A stretch of 64,000 nucleotides of DNA, taken from the NCBI RefSeq assembly GCF_042654585.1, contig NZ_JBHSGR010000001.1, forward strand, positions 248,001 to 312,000, in the 5' to 3' direction. Positions within the stretch are counted from its first letter, which is position 1. The number at the start of each line of letters is the position of its first letter. The position numbers were made by a program, and so were the translations under genes. The notes under the pieces are model-generated. The model was not told the DNA's origin. It searched no databases and saw nothing but the letters and a program-made list of their open reading frames with translations. This DNA comes from Geodermatophilus arenarius (GTDB lineage: Bacteria; Actinomycetota; Actinomycetes; Mycobacteriales; Geodermatophilaceae). Positions 56,871 through 64,000 of this stretch are shown in pieces.

Positions 56871-59330
56871 ATGGTCCCGCCGGCCGGGAGCACCGGTGCA
56901 CTGCGCGACGCCGACGGCGTCTCCCCGACCCGACCCTCCGGCCGGCTCCCGCACCCGTTGCCCCGGGGCCGGGCGACGTCCCTGCTGCCCCGGGGCCGGG
57001 CGATGTCGCCGCTGCCCCGGGGCCGGGCGATGTCGCCGCTGCCCCGGGGCCGGGCGATGTCCCTACTGCCCCGGGGCCGGGCGATGCCGGCGGAGCAGTG
57101 GGCCGCCCACCATCTCCTCGTCCTCCGGACGCTGCTGGTGCTGGTCGCCGCGGTCCCGGTCTACGCGCTGGTCCGCGGGAGCGGCGTCGTCCCCTCGGTG
57201 CTGCACGCCGCACCCCTGGCGCTGCTGACCGCGCTGGCCTGGGCCCCGGGGCTGGGCCGCAACACTCGCGCCGCGGCCGCCGCCCTCGGGCTGATGACCG
57301 CCGCCGCCCTGGGCGTGTGGCTGTCCGACGGCGCCACCGAGGCGCACTTCCTGTTCTTCGCCCTGCTCCCGCTCGCCGCCCTCTACGCCGCGCGGGCGCC
57401 GTTCCTGCTCGCGGTCGGCTTCGTGGCCCTCCACCACCTGGTGCTGGGCACGCTGTGGCCGCACGCGGTGTTCGCGCACTCCGTCCCGGCGCTGCCGATG
57501 GCCGCCCTGCACGCGGCGTTCGTGCTGCTGGAGAGCTGGGCGTGCCTGGCGGCCTGGCGGCGCTTCGACGACCGGCGCGAGCGCGTCGAGCAGCTGGTCG
57601 CCGAGCGCACCGCCGAGCTGCGCGCCCAGCGCGACGAGCTGGCCCGGCTGGCCGCCGTCGTCCAGACCACCGACGACGCCGTCGTGACGACGACCCCCGA
57701 CGGCCGGATCACCAGCTGGAACCCGGGCGCGGAGCGGCTCTACGGCTGGACCGCCGCGGAGGCCCTCGGCCGGCACGTGTCGATGCTGTCCGCGGGCGCC
57801 CCGCTGCCCGCGGACCTGACCCGGCTGCCGCCCGGCAGCCACGAGCGGCGGCACCGCCGGGAGGACGGCTCGGTCTTCGACGCCCTGGTCACCTCCTCCC
57901 TCATCCGCGACGAGGACGGCACCCCGACCGGCGTCGCCGGGATCACCCGGGACATCACCGGCCGCAAGCGCGAGGAGGCCGAGGCCCGCGCCGCCGCCCG
58001 CCAGCTCGAGCAGCAGGCCGGCGAGCTGGCCCGGATGGCGCTGCACGACCCGCTCACGGGCCTGGCGAACCGGGCGCTCCTGCAGGACCGGCTCGAGCAC
58101 GCCCTCGCCGACCGCCGCGCCCGCCGGCACGCGGTCCTGCTGCTCGACCTCGACGACTTCAAGGCGGTCAACGACGACTGCGGGCACGAGGCGGGCGACG
58201 CCGTCCTGACCGCCGTCGCCCGGCGGCTGGAGTCGCACGTGCGGCCGGCCGACACCGTCGCCCGCCTCGGCGGCGACGAGTTCGTCGTGCTCATGGAGGA
58301 CGTCGAGGGCCGCTGCGACGTCCTGGCCGTGGCCGATCGGCTGCTGCGAGCGCTGCGCGAGCCCGTGGCCTGGGGCGACGAGCGGTTCACCGTGGGCGGC
58401 AGCGTCGGGGTCACGCTCACCGACGCCGGCGACCGGCGCGGCATGGACGACCTGCTCCGCGACGCCGACCTCGCGATGTACGTGGCCAAGTCCGGCGGCA
58501 AGGACCGGGTGCGGGTGTTCGAGCGCGGCATGCGCGAGGAGGTCGCCGCGCAGGACGAGCTGGTCCGCGACCTGCGCGCCGCCGTCGACTCCGGCGAGCT
58601 GCGGGTGCTCTACCAGCCGCAGGTGGACCTGCGCAGCGGCGCGGTCACCGGCGTGGAGGCGCTGGCCCGCTGGCAGTCGCGCACCCGCGGGCTGGTGGAG
58701 CCGGCCGGCTTCATCCCGGTCGCCGAGGCCACCGGCGTCATCGACGCGATCGACGACTGGGTGATCGGCCGGGCCTGTGCCCAGCTGCGCGCGTGGGACG
58801 ACGCCGGCCTGCCCCCGCTGCGGGTGGCGGTCAACGTCTCCCCGCGCCGGCTGGCCACCGGCGGCCTCGCCGTCAGCATCGCCGCGGCCGCCCGGGACGC
58901 GGGCGTGGACCCCGGGCGGCTGGAGATCGAGGTCCCCGAGGCCGTCGCCGCCGGCCCCGACGCCGCGGCCGGGATCCGCGAGGTGCGGGCGCTGGGCGTG
59001 CACGTGGCCATCGACGACTTCGGGACCGGCGCGTCGTCGCTGTCCCGGCTGCAGGACCTGCCGCTGGACCGGCTGAAGATCGACCCCTCGTCGGTGGCGC
59101 CGCTGGCCGCCGGCGCCGCCGCCGGCTCGGTCGCCGACGCCGTCATCGCGCTGGGCAACAGCCTGGGCCTGCAGGTGGTGGCCGAGGGGGTCGAGCAGCC
59201 CGCCCAGCTGGCGGCACTCCGGTCGCTGGGCTGCGACACCGCCCAGGGCCACCTGTTCGGCTCCCCGGTGCCGGCCGACACCGTCGAGCGGCTGGTCCGC
59301 GCCGGCCGCCCCCTGCCGGGTGCCGCCTAA
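56871..59330 (+). CDS. Membrane PAS-GGDEF-EAL protein (cyclic di-GMP turnover)
   Basis: An 819-residue protein that can both make and degrade cyclic di-GMP. Layout: leader with 9-residue repeats (about 30-75), several membrane helices (about 80-235), a coiled-coil with ERTAELRAQRDELARL, a PAS domain (about 260-385), GGDEF with the intact motif R-L-G-G-D-E-F near 465, and EAL with GVEALARW near 595 and IDDFGTGASSLSRL downstream. ATG at 56871 follows GAGGAG. The start may instead be the ATG at 57084 (M-P-A-E-Q-W), just after the repeats. It ends in TAA, the only TAA stop I found in the window. Confidence 0.92.
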   Translation: MVPPAGSTGALRDADGVSPTRPSGRLPHPLPRGRATSLLPRGRAMSPLPRGRAMSPLPRGRAMSLLPRGRAMPAEQWAAHHLLVLRTLLVLVAAVPVYALVRGSGVVPSVLHAAPLALLTALAWAPGLGRNTRAAAAALGLMTAAALGVWLSDGATEAHFLFFALLPLAALYAARAPFLLAVGFVALHHLVLGTLWPHAVFAHSVPALPMAALHAAFVLLESWACLAAWRRFDDRRERVEQLVAERTAELRAQRDELARLAAVVQTTDDAVVTTTPDGRITSWNPGAERLYGWTAAEALGRHVSMLSAGAPLPADLTRLPPGSHERRHRREDGSVFDALVTSSLIRDEDGTPTGVAGITRDITGRKREEAEARAAARQLEQQAGELARMALHDPLTGLANRALLQDRLEHALADRRARRHAVLLLDLDDFKAVNDDCGHEAGDAVLTAVARRLESHVRPADTVARLGGDEFVVLMEDVEGRCDVLAVADRLLRALREPVAWGDERFTVGGSVGVTLTDAGDRRGMDDLLRDADLAMYVAKSGGKDRVRVFERGMREEVAAQDELVRDLRAAVDSGELRVLYQPQVDLRSGAVTGVEALARWQSRTRGLVEPAGFIPVAEATGVIDAIDDWVIGRACAQLRAWDDAGLPPLRVAVNVSPRRLATGGLAVSIAAAARDAGVDPGRLEIEVPEAVAAGPDAAAGIREVRALGVHVAIDDFGTGASSLSRLQDLPLDRLKIDPSSVAPLAAGAAAGSVADAVIALGNSLGLQVVAEGVEQPAQLAALRSLGCDTAQGHLFGSPVPADTVERLVRAGRPLPGAA
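56960..57094 (+). repeat. Five 27-base tandem repeats at the start of the GGDEF-EAL gene
   Basis: The unit starts GCCCCGGGGCCGGGCGATG and is 27 bases long; five copies run from 56960, the last one diverged. In the gene's frame they encode P-R-G-R-A-M-S-P-L type nonapeptides. Four of the five carry an ATG preceded by GGGG, each an in-frame potential start. The repeat thus lies on the border between leader and coding sequence. Confidence 0.93.
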
Positions 59331-60160
59331 CGGAGCAGCAGCCGCCCCAGGCGGCGGGCGCCCACCGCGAGGCCCGCCGCGCCCAGCACCGCGAGGTAGG
59401 CGACCGAGACCAGCAGCCCCCACCGGACGTCGCCGGTCACCAGCCCGCGGACGAGCTCGATGCCGTGGTAGAGCGGCGTGCACTCGACGACGACCTGCAG
59501 CGGCCGCGGGTAGGTCGACAGCGGGTAGAAGGTCGTGGAGAACAGGAACAGCGGCAGGATCACCACCTGCACGAACTCGAAGTCCTGCCAGCCGCGGAGG
59601 AAGGTGCTCGCGGCCAGCCCGACGGCGGCGAAGGCGAAGCCGATGAGCACCGCCGCGGGCAGGGCGAGCAGCGCCCACCACGAGCCGACCAGCCCCATCG
59701 CGAGCATGACCAGCAGGAACGCCGCGGAGTAGACGGCCCCGCGCAGCAGCGCCCACACCGTCTCCCCCACCGCGGCGTCGGCGGCCGAGACCGGCGTGGC
59801 GAGGACGGCGTCGTAGAGCTTGGCGTAGCGCAGCTTGAAGAACAGGTTGAAGACGGCGTCGTAGATGGCGCCGTTCATCGCGGCCGACGCGAGCAGCGCC
59901 GGGGCGACGAACTCCTGGTAGGTCAGCGCGGTGCCGGTGTCGGTGACGACGTCGCCGACCAGCCCGCCGATGCCGACGCCGATGGAGAACAGGTAGAAGA
60001 ACGGCTCGGCGAACCCGGAGACGAACACCAGCCAGCTGCGCCGGGCCACCAGCAGGTTCCGGTACACCAGCTGCCCGGCCCGCCGCGCGGACAGCGGGTA
60101 CAGCGGCACGATCCGCAGCAGCAGCGACGCCGGGCGCACCGGCGCGGGGACGCCGGTCAC
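59327..60160 (-). CDS. ABC-2 type exporter permease, copy 1
   Basis: A 277-residue permease with six hydrophobic helices; EFVAPALLASAAMNGAIYDAVFNLFFKLRYAKLYDAVLATP is a stretch whose core LRYAKLYDAVLATPVS is typical of DrrB/NodJ-type ABC-2 permeases. It is the second of two homologous permeases following an ATPase, so the exporter is probably a heterodimeric permease with an ATPase dimer. GTG at 60160 overlaps the neighbouring permease stop (GTGA). It ends in TAG. Substrate unknown. Confidence 0.9.
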   Translation of the reverse strand: MTGVPAPVRPASLLLRIVPLYPLSARRAGQLVYRNLLVARRSWLVFVSGFAEPFFYLFSIGVGIGGLVGDVVTDTGTALTYQEFVAPALLASAAMNGAIYDAVFNLFFKLRYAKLYDAVLATPVSAADAAVGETVWALLRGAVYSAAFLLVMLAMGLVGSWWALLALPAAVLIGFAFAAVGLAASTFLRGWQDFEFVQVVILPLFLFSTTFYPLSTYPRPLQVVVECTPLYHGIELVRGLVTGDVRWGLLVSVAYLAVLGAAGLAVGARRLGRLLLR

Positions 60161-60933
60161 CGCACCAGCCGCCGCTGCAGCGCCCGGGCGGCCAGCCACG
60201 TGCCGGCGGCGACCCACAGCGCCAGGTAGCCGACGTGCAGCAGCGCGGACCCCGCCCCCGCCGTCCCGAGGGCGAGGTCGCGGGCCAGCGCGACGCCGTG
60301 CCACAGCGGGGTGGCGTAGGCGAACCACTCCAGCGCCGCCGGCAGCTGCGTCACCGGGAAGAACGTCCCGCTGAACAGGAACATCGGCACGATGAGGAAC
60401 CGCTGCAGCGCGGCGAAGGCGGCGTCCTCCTCCAGCCGGGCGGCCATGGCCGTCACCGGCGCGGCGAAGGCCAGGCCGGTGAGCAGCGCGACCGGCAGCG
60501 CGAGCACCACCAGCGGGCTCTCCGCGGCGCCGAACAGCACGAGGACGACGAGGAACGCCGCGGCCGACGTCGTGACGCGGAAGGCGACGTAGAGCAGGTG
60601 GCCGGTGAGGACGTCGGCCGGGCGGGCGGGGGTGGCGAGCACCGCCTCGTAGAGCCGGTCCCACTTGAGCGCCCCGAGCACCGGGTAGGTCGACTCGCCC
60701 GTCGCCGTCTGCATCGCCGCGGCCACCAGCAGGCCCGGGGCGAGGAAGGCCAGGTAGCCCACCCCGCCCGGGACGCCGGGCCCGCGGTCGACGAGGGTGC
60801 CGAGCGTCAGGCCCATCGCGGCGAGGAACAGCACCGGCTCCAGCACGCTGCCGATCGCGCTGCTGCGCCAGAAGTGCCGGTGCGCGGTCAGCCGCTGGGC
60901 CAGGAAGGAGCGGGCGGCCGGGGACGGGACCAC
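60157..60933 (-). CDS. ABC-2 type exporter permease, copy 2
   Basis: A 258-residue permease homologous to the next gene: ALKWDRLYEAVLATPARPAD matches LRYAKLYDAVLATPVSAAD. Six helices; LFLAAMGLTLGTLVDRG near the N-terminus and FAPGLLVAAAMQTATGEST-like ends (FLAPGLLVAAAMQTATGEST). GTG start immediately after the ATPase stop. The tight order ATPase-permease-permease resembles drug or lipid exporters of actinobacteria (DrrA/DrrB, nodulation-factor NodI/NodJ types). Confidence 0.9.
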   Translation of the reverse strand: MVPSPAARSFLAQRLTAHRHFWRSSAIGSVLEPVLFLAAMGLTLGTLVDRGPGVPGGVGYLAFLAPGLLVAAAMQTATGESTYPVLGALKWDRLYEAVLATPARPADVLTGHLLYVAFRVTTSAAAFLVVLVLFGAAESPLVVLALPVALLTGLAFAAPVTAMAARLEEDAAFAALQRFLIVPMFLFSGTFFPVTQLPAALEWFAYATPLWHGVALARDLALGTAGAGSALLHVGYLALWVAAGTWLAARALQRRLVR

Positions 60934-60934
60934 G

Positions 60935-61897
<963 letters not shown>

Positions 61898-61926
61898 GCT
61901 GACCCCGGCCCCGGGGGCCGGGTCGA

Positions 61927-62340
61927 CTACGCCGCGAGGTCCGGGAAGAACAGGCCGATCTCGCGGGCGGCGGACTCGGCGGAGTCCGAGCCGTGCACGA
62001 TGTTCGACTGCACCTCGAGGGCGAAGTCGCCGCGGATGGTGCCGGGGGCGGCCTTGACCGGGTCCGTGGCGCCGGCCAGCGCGCGGAACGCCTCGACCGC
62101 GCGCGGCCCCTCGACGACGAGGGCGAGCAGCGGGCCGCCGGTGATGAACTCGACGAGCGAGCCGAAGAAGGGCTTCTCGCGGTGTTCGCCGTAGTGCTCC
62201 TCGGCGACCTCACGGGTCAGGGTGCGCAGCTCGGCGGCGACCAGGCGCAGGCCCTTGGCCTCCAGCCGCGAGACGACCTCTCCGACCAGGCCGCGGGCGA
62301 CGCCGTCGGGCTTGACGAGGACCAGGGTGCGATCAGTCAC
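61927..62340 (-). CDS. ndk: Nucleoside diphosphate kinase
   Basis: Ndk transfers the terminal phosphate among nucleoside triphosphates through a phosphohistidine. The active-site histidine is in NIVHGSDSAESA and the start is TDRTLVLVKPDGVARGLVGE; 137 residues, the standard length. GTG at 62340; the open frame reaches further upstream but only to unrelated sequence. The stop is TAG. It is divergent from the small HTH gene, with operators in the 74-base gap. Confidence 0.97.
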   Translation of the reverse strand: MTDRTLVLVKPDGVARGLVGEVVSRLEAKGLRLVAAELRTLTREVAEEHYGEHREKPFFGSLVEFITGGPLLALVVEGPRAVEAFRALAGATDPVKAAPGTIRGDFALEVQSNIVHGSDSAESAAREIGLFFPDLAA

Positions 62341-62367
62341 GGGACGGCAGCCTACGGGTCGCCGTCC

Positions 62368-62383
62368 GTCAACCGGGGTTGAC
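62368..62383. promoter_or_regulatory. Operator half 1 upstream of the HTH gene
   Basis: A perfect inverted repeat GTCAACC-GG-GGTTGAC in the ndk/HTH divergent region. It shares the GTCAAC/GTTGAC arms with the palindrome at 62395, 28 bases away centre to centre (about three DNA turns). It is a plausible site for the HTH protein encoded next to it. Confidence 0.75.
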
Positions 62384-62407
62384 ATCCCCGCGGGTGTCAA
62401 CCACAGT
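62379..62407 (+). promoter_or_regulatory. Candidate promoter of the HTH gene
   Basis: TTGACA at 62379-62384 (a perfect -35), 17 bases, then CACAGT at 62402-62407 as a weak -10. Transcription would start at about 62414, at or one base before the GTG start codon, giving a leaderless mRNA. The two palindromes overlap the -35 and the -10, so a bound repressor would block it. Confidence 0.6.
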
Positions 62408-62412
62408 TGACA
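62395..62412. promoter_or_regulatory. Operator half 2 upstream of the HTH gene
   Basis: A perfect inverted repeat TGTCAAC-CACA-GTTGACA ending 3 bases before the GTG at 62415. With the palindrome at 62368 it makes a two-site operator spanning the promoter. Seen directly; the binding protein is inferred to be the product of the adjacent gene. Confidence 0.75.
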
Positions 62413-62414
62413 CG

Positions 62415-62654
62415 GTGACCAGCCGGACCGCGGACGAGACGCTCACCGCCGCCACCAGCGACGACCCCGCCGTCGGCCTGCGCGGGGTCCGCGCCCTGCG
62501 GGAGCTGGCCGACCGGCTCGAGGGGTTGCAGGTCGCCGCCGCCCGCCGGCGGGGCTGGTCCTGGCAGCAGGTCGCCGACGCGCTCGGCGTCACGCGGCAG
62601 GCGGTGCACAAGAAGCACGCCCGGTCGTCCGGGGCGACGTGGAGGGAGTCCTGA
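62415..62654 (+). CDS. Small helix-turn-helix regulator
   Basis: A 79-residue protein with a single helix-turn-helix near the C-terminus: RRRGWSWQQVADALGVTRQA then VHKKHARS. GTG at 62415 is favoured since a good promoter and operator end just before it; an upstream ATG at 62379 would place coding sequence across the operator. Proteins of this type are often paired with a ClpC N-domain protein, as here (62656, one base later), and are probably autoregulators. No effector domain is present. Confidence 0.85.
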   Translation: MTSRTADETLTAATSDDPAVGLRGVRALRELADRLEGLQVAAARRRGWSWQQVADALGVTRQAVHKKHARSSGATWRES

Positions 62655-62655
62655 G

Positions 62656-63189
62656 GTGTTCGAACGGTTCGCCGCCGAGGCACGCACGGTCGTGGTCCTG
62701 GCGCAGGAGGAGGCCTGCTCCGCCGGGTCGGACGGCGTCGACCCGGTGCACCTGCTGGTCGCCCTCGCCGCCGCGCCCGGCCCGGCCGGCCCGCTGCTGG
62801 CCGCCGCGGGCGTGCACGTGACCGACCTCCGCGCCGGCCTGCCCTCCTCCGGAGGCGGTGCGCTCGACGCGGAGGCGCTGGCCGCGCTCGGCATCGACCT
62901 GGACCGGGTGCGGGCGGCCGCCGAGGCGGCGTTCGGCCCCGGCGCGCTGGACCGCGGGTCCCCCGGCCGCCGGAGGGGGCACCTGCGCTTCGCCTCCGGC
63001 AGCAGGGAGGCGCTCAAGGAGGCGCTGCGCGCGGCGATCGCGCGCGGCGACCGGGTCATCGACGGCCGGCACCTGCTCGCCGGGGTGCTCGAGGTCGGCG
63101 ACCCCGCGGTGTCCGCGGCGCTGGCCCGCGCCGGCGCCGACGTCGCCGGCCTGCGCCGCCGCCTGGCGGGCGAGGCCGACGCGGCCTGA
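62656..63189 (+). CDS. Clp N-terminal domain protein (ClpC-N-like, no ATPase)
   Basis: A 177-residue protein that contains only the substrate-binding Clp repeat domain: MFERFAAEARTVVVLAQEEA, VDPVHLLVALAAAPGPAGPLL and, in the second repeat, RFASGSREALKEALRAAIARG and IDGRHLLAGVLEVGDPAVSA. There is no AAA+ module or ClpP-binding loop, so it may act as an adaptor or modulator of Clp proteolysis (inference). GTG start one base past the HTH stop; the two form an operon. Confidence 0.9.
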   Translation: MFERFAAEARTVVVLAQEEACSAGSDGVDPVHLLVALAAAPGPAGPLLAAAGVHVTDLRAGLPSSGGGALDAEALAALGIDLDRVRAAAEAAFGPGALDRGSPGRRRGHLRFASGSREALKEALRAAIARGDRVIDGRHLLAGVLEVGDPAVSAALARAGADVAGLRRRLAGEADAA

Positions 63190-63190
63190 C

Positions 63191-63583
63191 TCAGGCGGGC
63201 GGCGCGTCGTCCCCGGAGGGAGCGGCCGGCTCGCGGAACGGCGCGCCGAGCAGCTCCTTGCGGATCTGCAGCAGGTACAGCCAGATCAGCAGGAACACGC
63301 CGCCGACGAACCACATCGACGAGTCGATGAGCCCGGTGAGCAGCAGCGGGACCTGCAGCGCGGTGCCGATCTCCAGGCCGCGCGGCCGCCGCTGGACGCC
63401 GCTGGCCAGCACGAGGACGACGGCGAGCACGAGCAGGACCGTCAGCCGGGTGGCGCCGAGGCCGGCCTCGGTCTGCGCGATCGCCCGCGGGACGAACAGC
63501 ACCGCGATGCCCTCGAGCAGCAGCACGGCGGCGGCCGCCCCGCGCAGCGCCCTCGCGGCCCGGACCGGGTCCGGCGCCGTCAC
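63191..63583 (-). CDS. DUF4233 small membrane protein
   Basis: A 130-residue protein with four hydrophobic helices (AAAVLLLEGIAVLFVP, LTVLLVLAVVLVLASGV, LQVPLLLTGLIDSSMWF and GGVFLLIWLYLLQIRKEL). It lies between folC and ndk, as in mycobacteria (Rv2446c), and has no known function. GTG at 63583 overlaps the folC stop (GTGA). Convergent with the Clp-N gene, ending within 2 bases of it. Confidence 0.92.
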   Translation of the reverse strand: MTAPDPVRAARALRGAAAAVLLLEGIAVLFVPRAIAQTEAGLGATRLTVLLVLAVVLVLASGVQRRPRGLEIGTALQVPLLLTGLIDSSMWFVGGVFLLIWLYLLQIRKELLGAPFREPAAPSGDDAPPA

Positions 63584-64000
63584 GGCCGGCCGCCCAGGAC
63601 CGTGCGGGCCTCGCCGGCGGTGACCACGCTGCCGGTGACCAGCACGCCGGAGCCGCCGAGGGCGTCGTCGGGACCGGCCTCGGCCAGCTCGATCGCCTCG
63701 GTGAGCGCCTCGGGCAGCCGCGGGGAGACGCTCACCCGGTCGGCGCCGAACACGTCGACGGCGAGCGCGCCGAGCTCGTCGGCCGGCACCGCCCGCGGCG
63801 AGCTGTTCTGCGTCACCACCAGCTCCGCGCAGACGGTCTCCAGCTCGCGCAGCATGCCCTCGACGTCCTTGCCGCGCACCGCGCCGACCACCCCGACCAG
63901 CCGGGTGAAGTCGAAGGACTCCCGGATCGCTTCAACGGTGGCGGCCATCCCGGCGGGGTTGTGCGCGGCGTCGACCAGCACCGTCGGGCTGGTGCGCACC
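63580..64000 (-). CDS. folC: Bifunctional folylpolyglutamate/dihydrofolate synthase, C-terminal part (runs off the right edge)
   Basis: FolC adds glutamates to folates and makes dihydrofolate. Only the last 139 or so residues lie in the window. The C-terminal domain is clear: VLVDAAHNPAGMAATV, LVGVVGAVRGKDVEGML and the closing GSGVLVTGSVVTAGEARTVLG. The gene is cut by the window edge. The folC-DUF4233-ndk order is standard in actinobacteria. Confidence 0.95.
   Translation of the reverse strand, partial: VRTSPTVLVDAAHNPAGMAATVEAIRESFDFTRLVGVVGAVRGKDVEGMLRELETVCAELVVTQNSSPRAVPADELGALAVDVFGADRVSVSPRLPEALTEAIELAEAGPDDALGGSGVLVTGSVVTAGEARTVLGGRP

Overview
The window reads as core chromosome of a very GC-rich actinobacterium, most likely Geodermatophilaceae (Geodermatophilus, Blastococcus or a close relative). 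The reasons are the extreme GC bias at third codon positions, frequent GTG starts with 4-base GTGA gene overlaps, leaderless-looking promoters, and a gene order matching the conserved actinobacterial block recO-era-ybeY-phoH, rsmE-dnaJ2-hrcA, hemW, lepA-rpsT-holA-comEC-comEA-degV-gpgP-rsfS-nadD, VWA-moxR-proA, proB-obg-rpmA-rplU-rne and ndk-DUF4233-folC. Both ends are cut inside genes (recO on the left, folC on the right). I see no transposase, phage gene, CRISPR array or rRNA, and no gene-free stretch longer than 300 bases.

The most remarkable element is the selenocysteine locus at about 17.97-22.2 kb: selB and selA on the minus strand, a 96-nt selenocysteine tRNA on the minus strand at 21072-21167, and selD on the plus strand. 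The anticodon loop of this tRNA reads CU-CUA-AA. The anticodon is therefore CUA, which pairs with UAG, not the usual UCA that pairs with UGA. UAG-programmed selenocysteine has been reported experimentally in Geodermatophilus and Blastococcus (Mukai et al. 2016, Facile recoding of selenocysteine in nature), which supports both the lineage call and the reading. At least eight genes in the window, including selD itself, still end in TAG, so UAG must have two meanings here. No selenoprotein gene was recognised inside the window.

Layout, left to right. 0-6 kb: ribosome/RNA maintenance cluster (recO, era, a degenerate deaminase, a CNNM/CorC protein, ybeY, phoH), a hydratase-like gene and a HIT protein. 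6-9.3 kb: a plus-strand phosphonate-type ABC importer with a Tat-type lipoprotein, an ATPase apparently starting at CTG, and a fused double permease. 9.3-12.4 kb: rsmE-dnaJ-hrcA under a perfect CIRCE element. 12.5-15 kb: a small conserved protein (CTG start with a full Shine-Dalgarno), a GNAT enzyme and a DesK/DesR-like two-component pair. 15-18 kb: hemW, a hydratase, small genes and two sets of striking hairpins. 18-22 kb: the sel locus. 22-26.7 kb: an oxidoreductase, an LprG-like lipoprotein/MFS exporter pair and a MOSC protein. 26.7-36.4 kb: lepA, rpsT, holA, competence genes and the nadD cluster. 36.7-40.4 kb: VWA, MoxR and proA. 40.4-43.6 kb: a zinc regulon (znuA, znuC, znuB, zur) with a Zur-box palindrome on the znuA start. 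43.6-46.3 kb: a MarR regulator divergent from a mycothiol-type enzyme and two paralogous small proteins, then a PEP mutase-like enzyme. 46.4-54 kb: def, proB, obg, rpmA, rplU, rne. 54-56.8 kb: two radical-SAM-linked genes. 56.9-59.3 kb: a membrane PAS-GGDEF-EAL protein with a repeated N-terminus. 59.3-64 kb: an ABC-2 exporter, ndk, a small HTH gene with a Clp-N protein, DUF4233 and folC.

Functionally most of the window is housekeeping: translation, RNA decay, proline synthesis, zinc homeostasis and heat-shock control. Accessory content is limited to the importer, the two exporters, the small regulatory operons and the selenocysteine decoding machinery. Homology statements are from reading the sequence and knowledge of the families; no database search was run.
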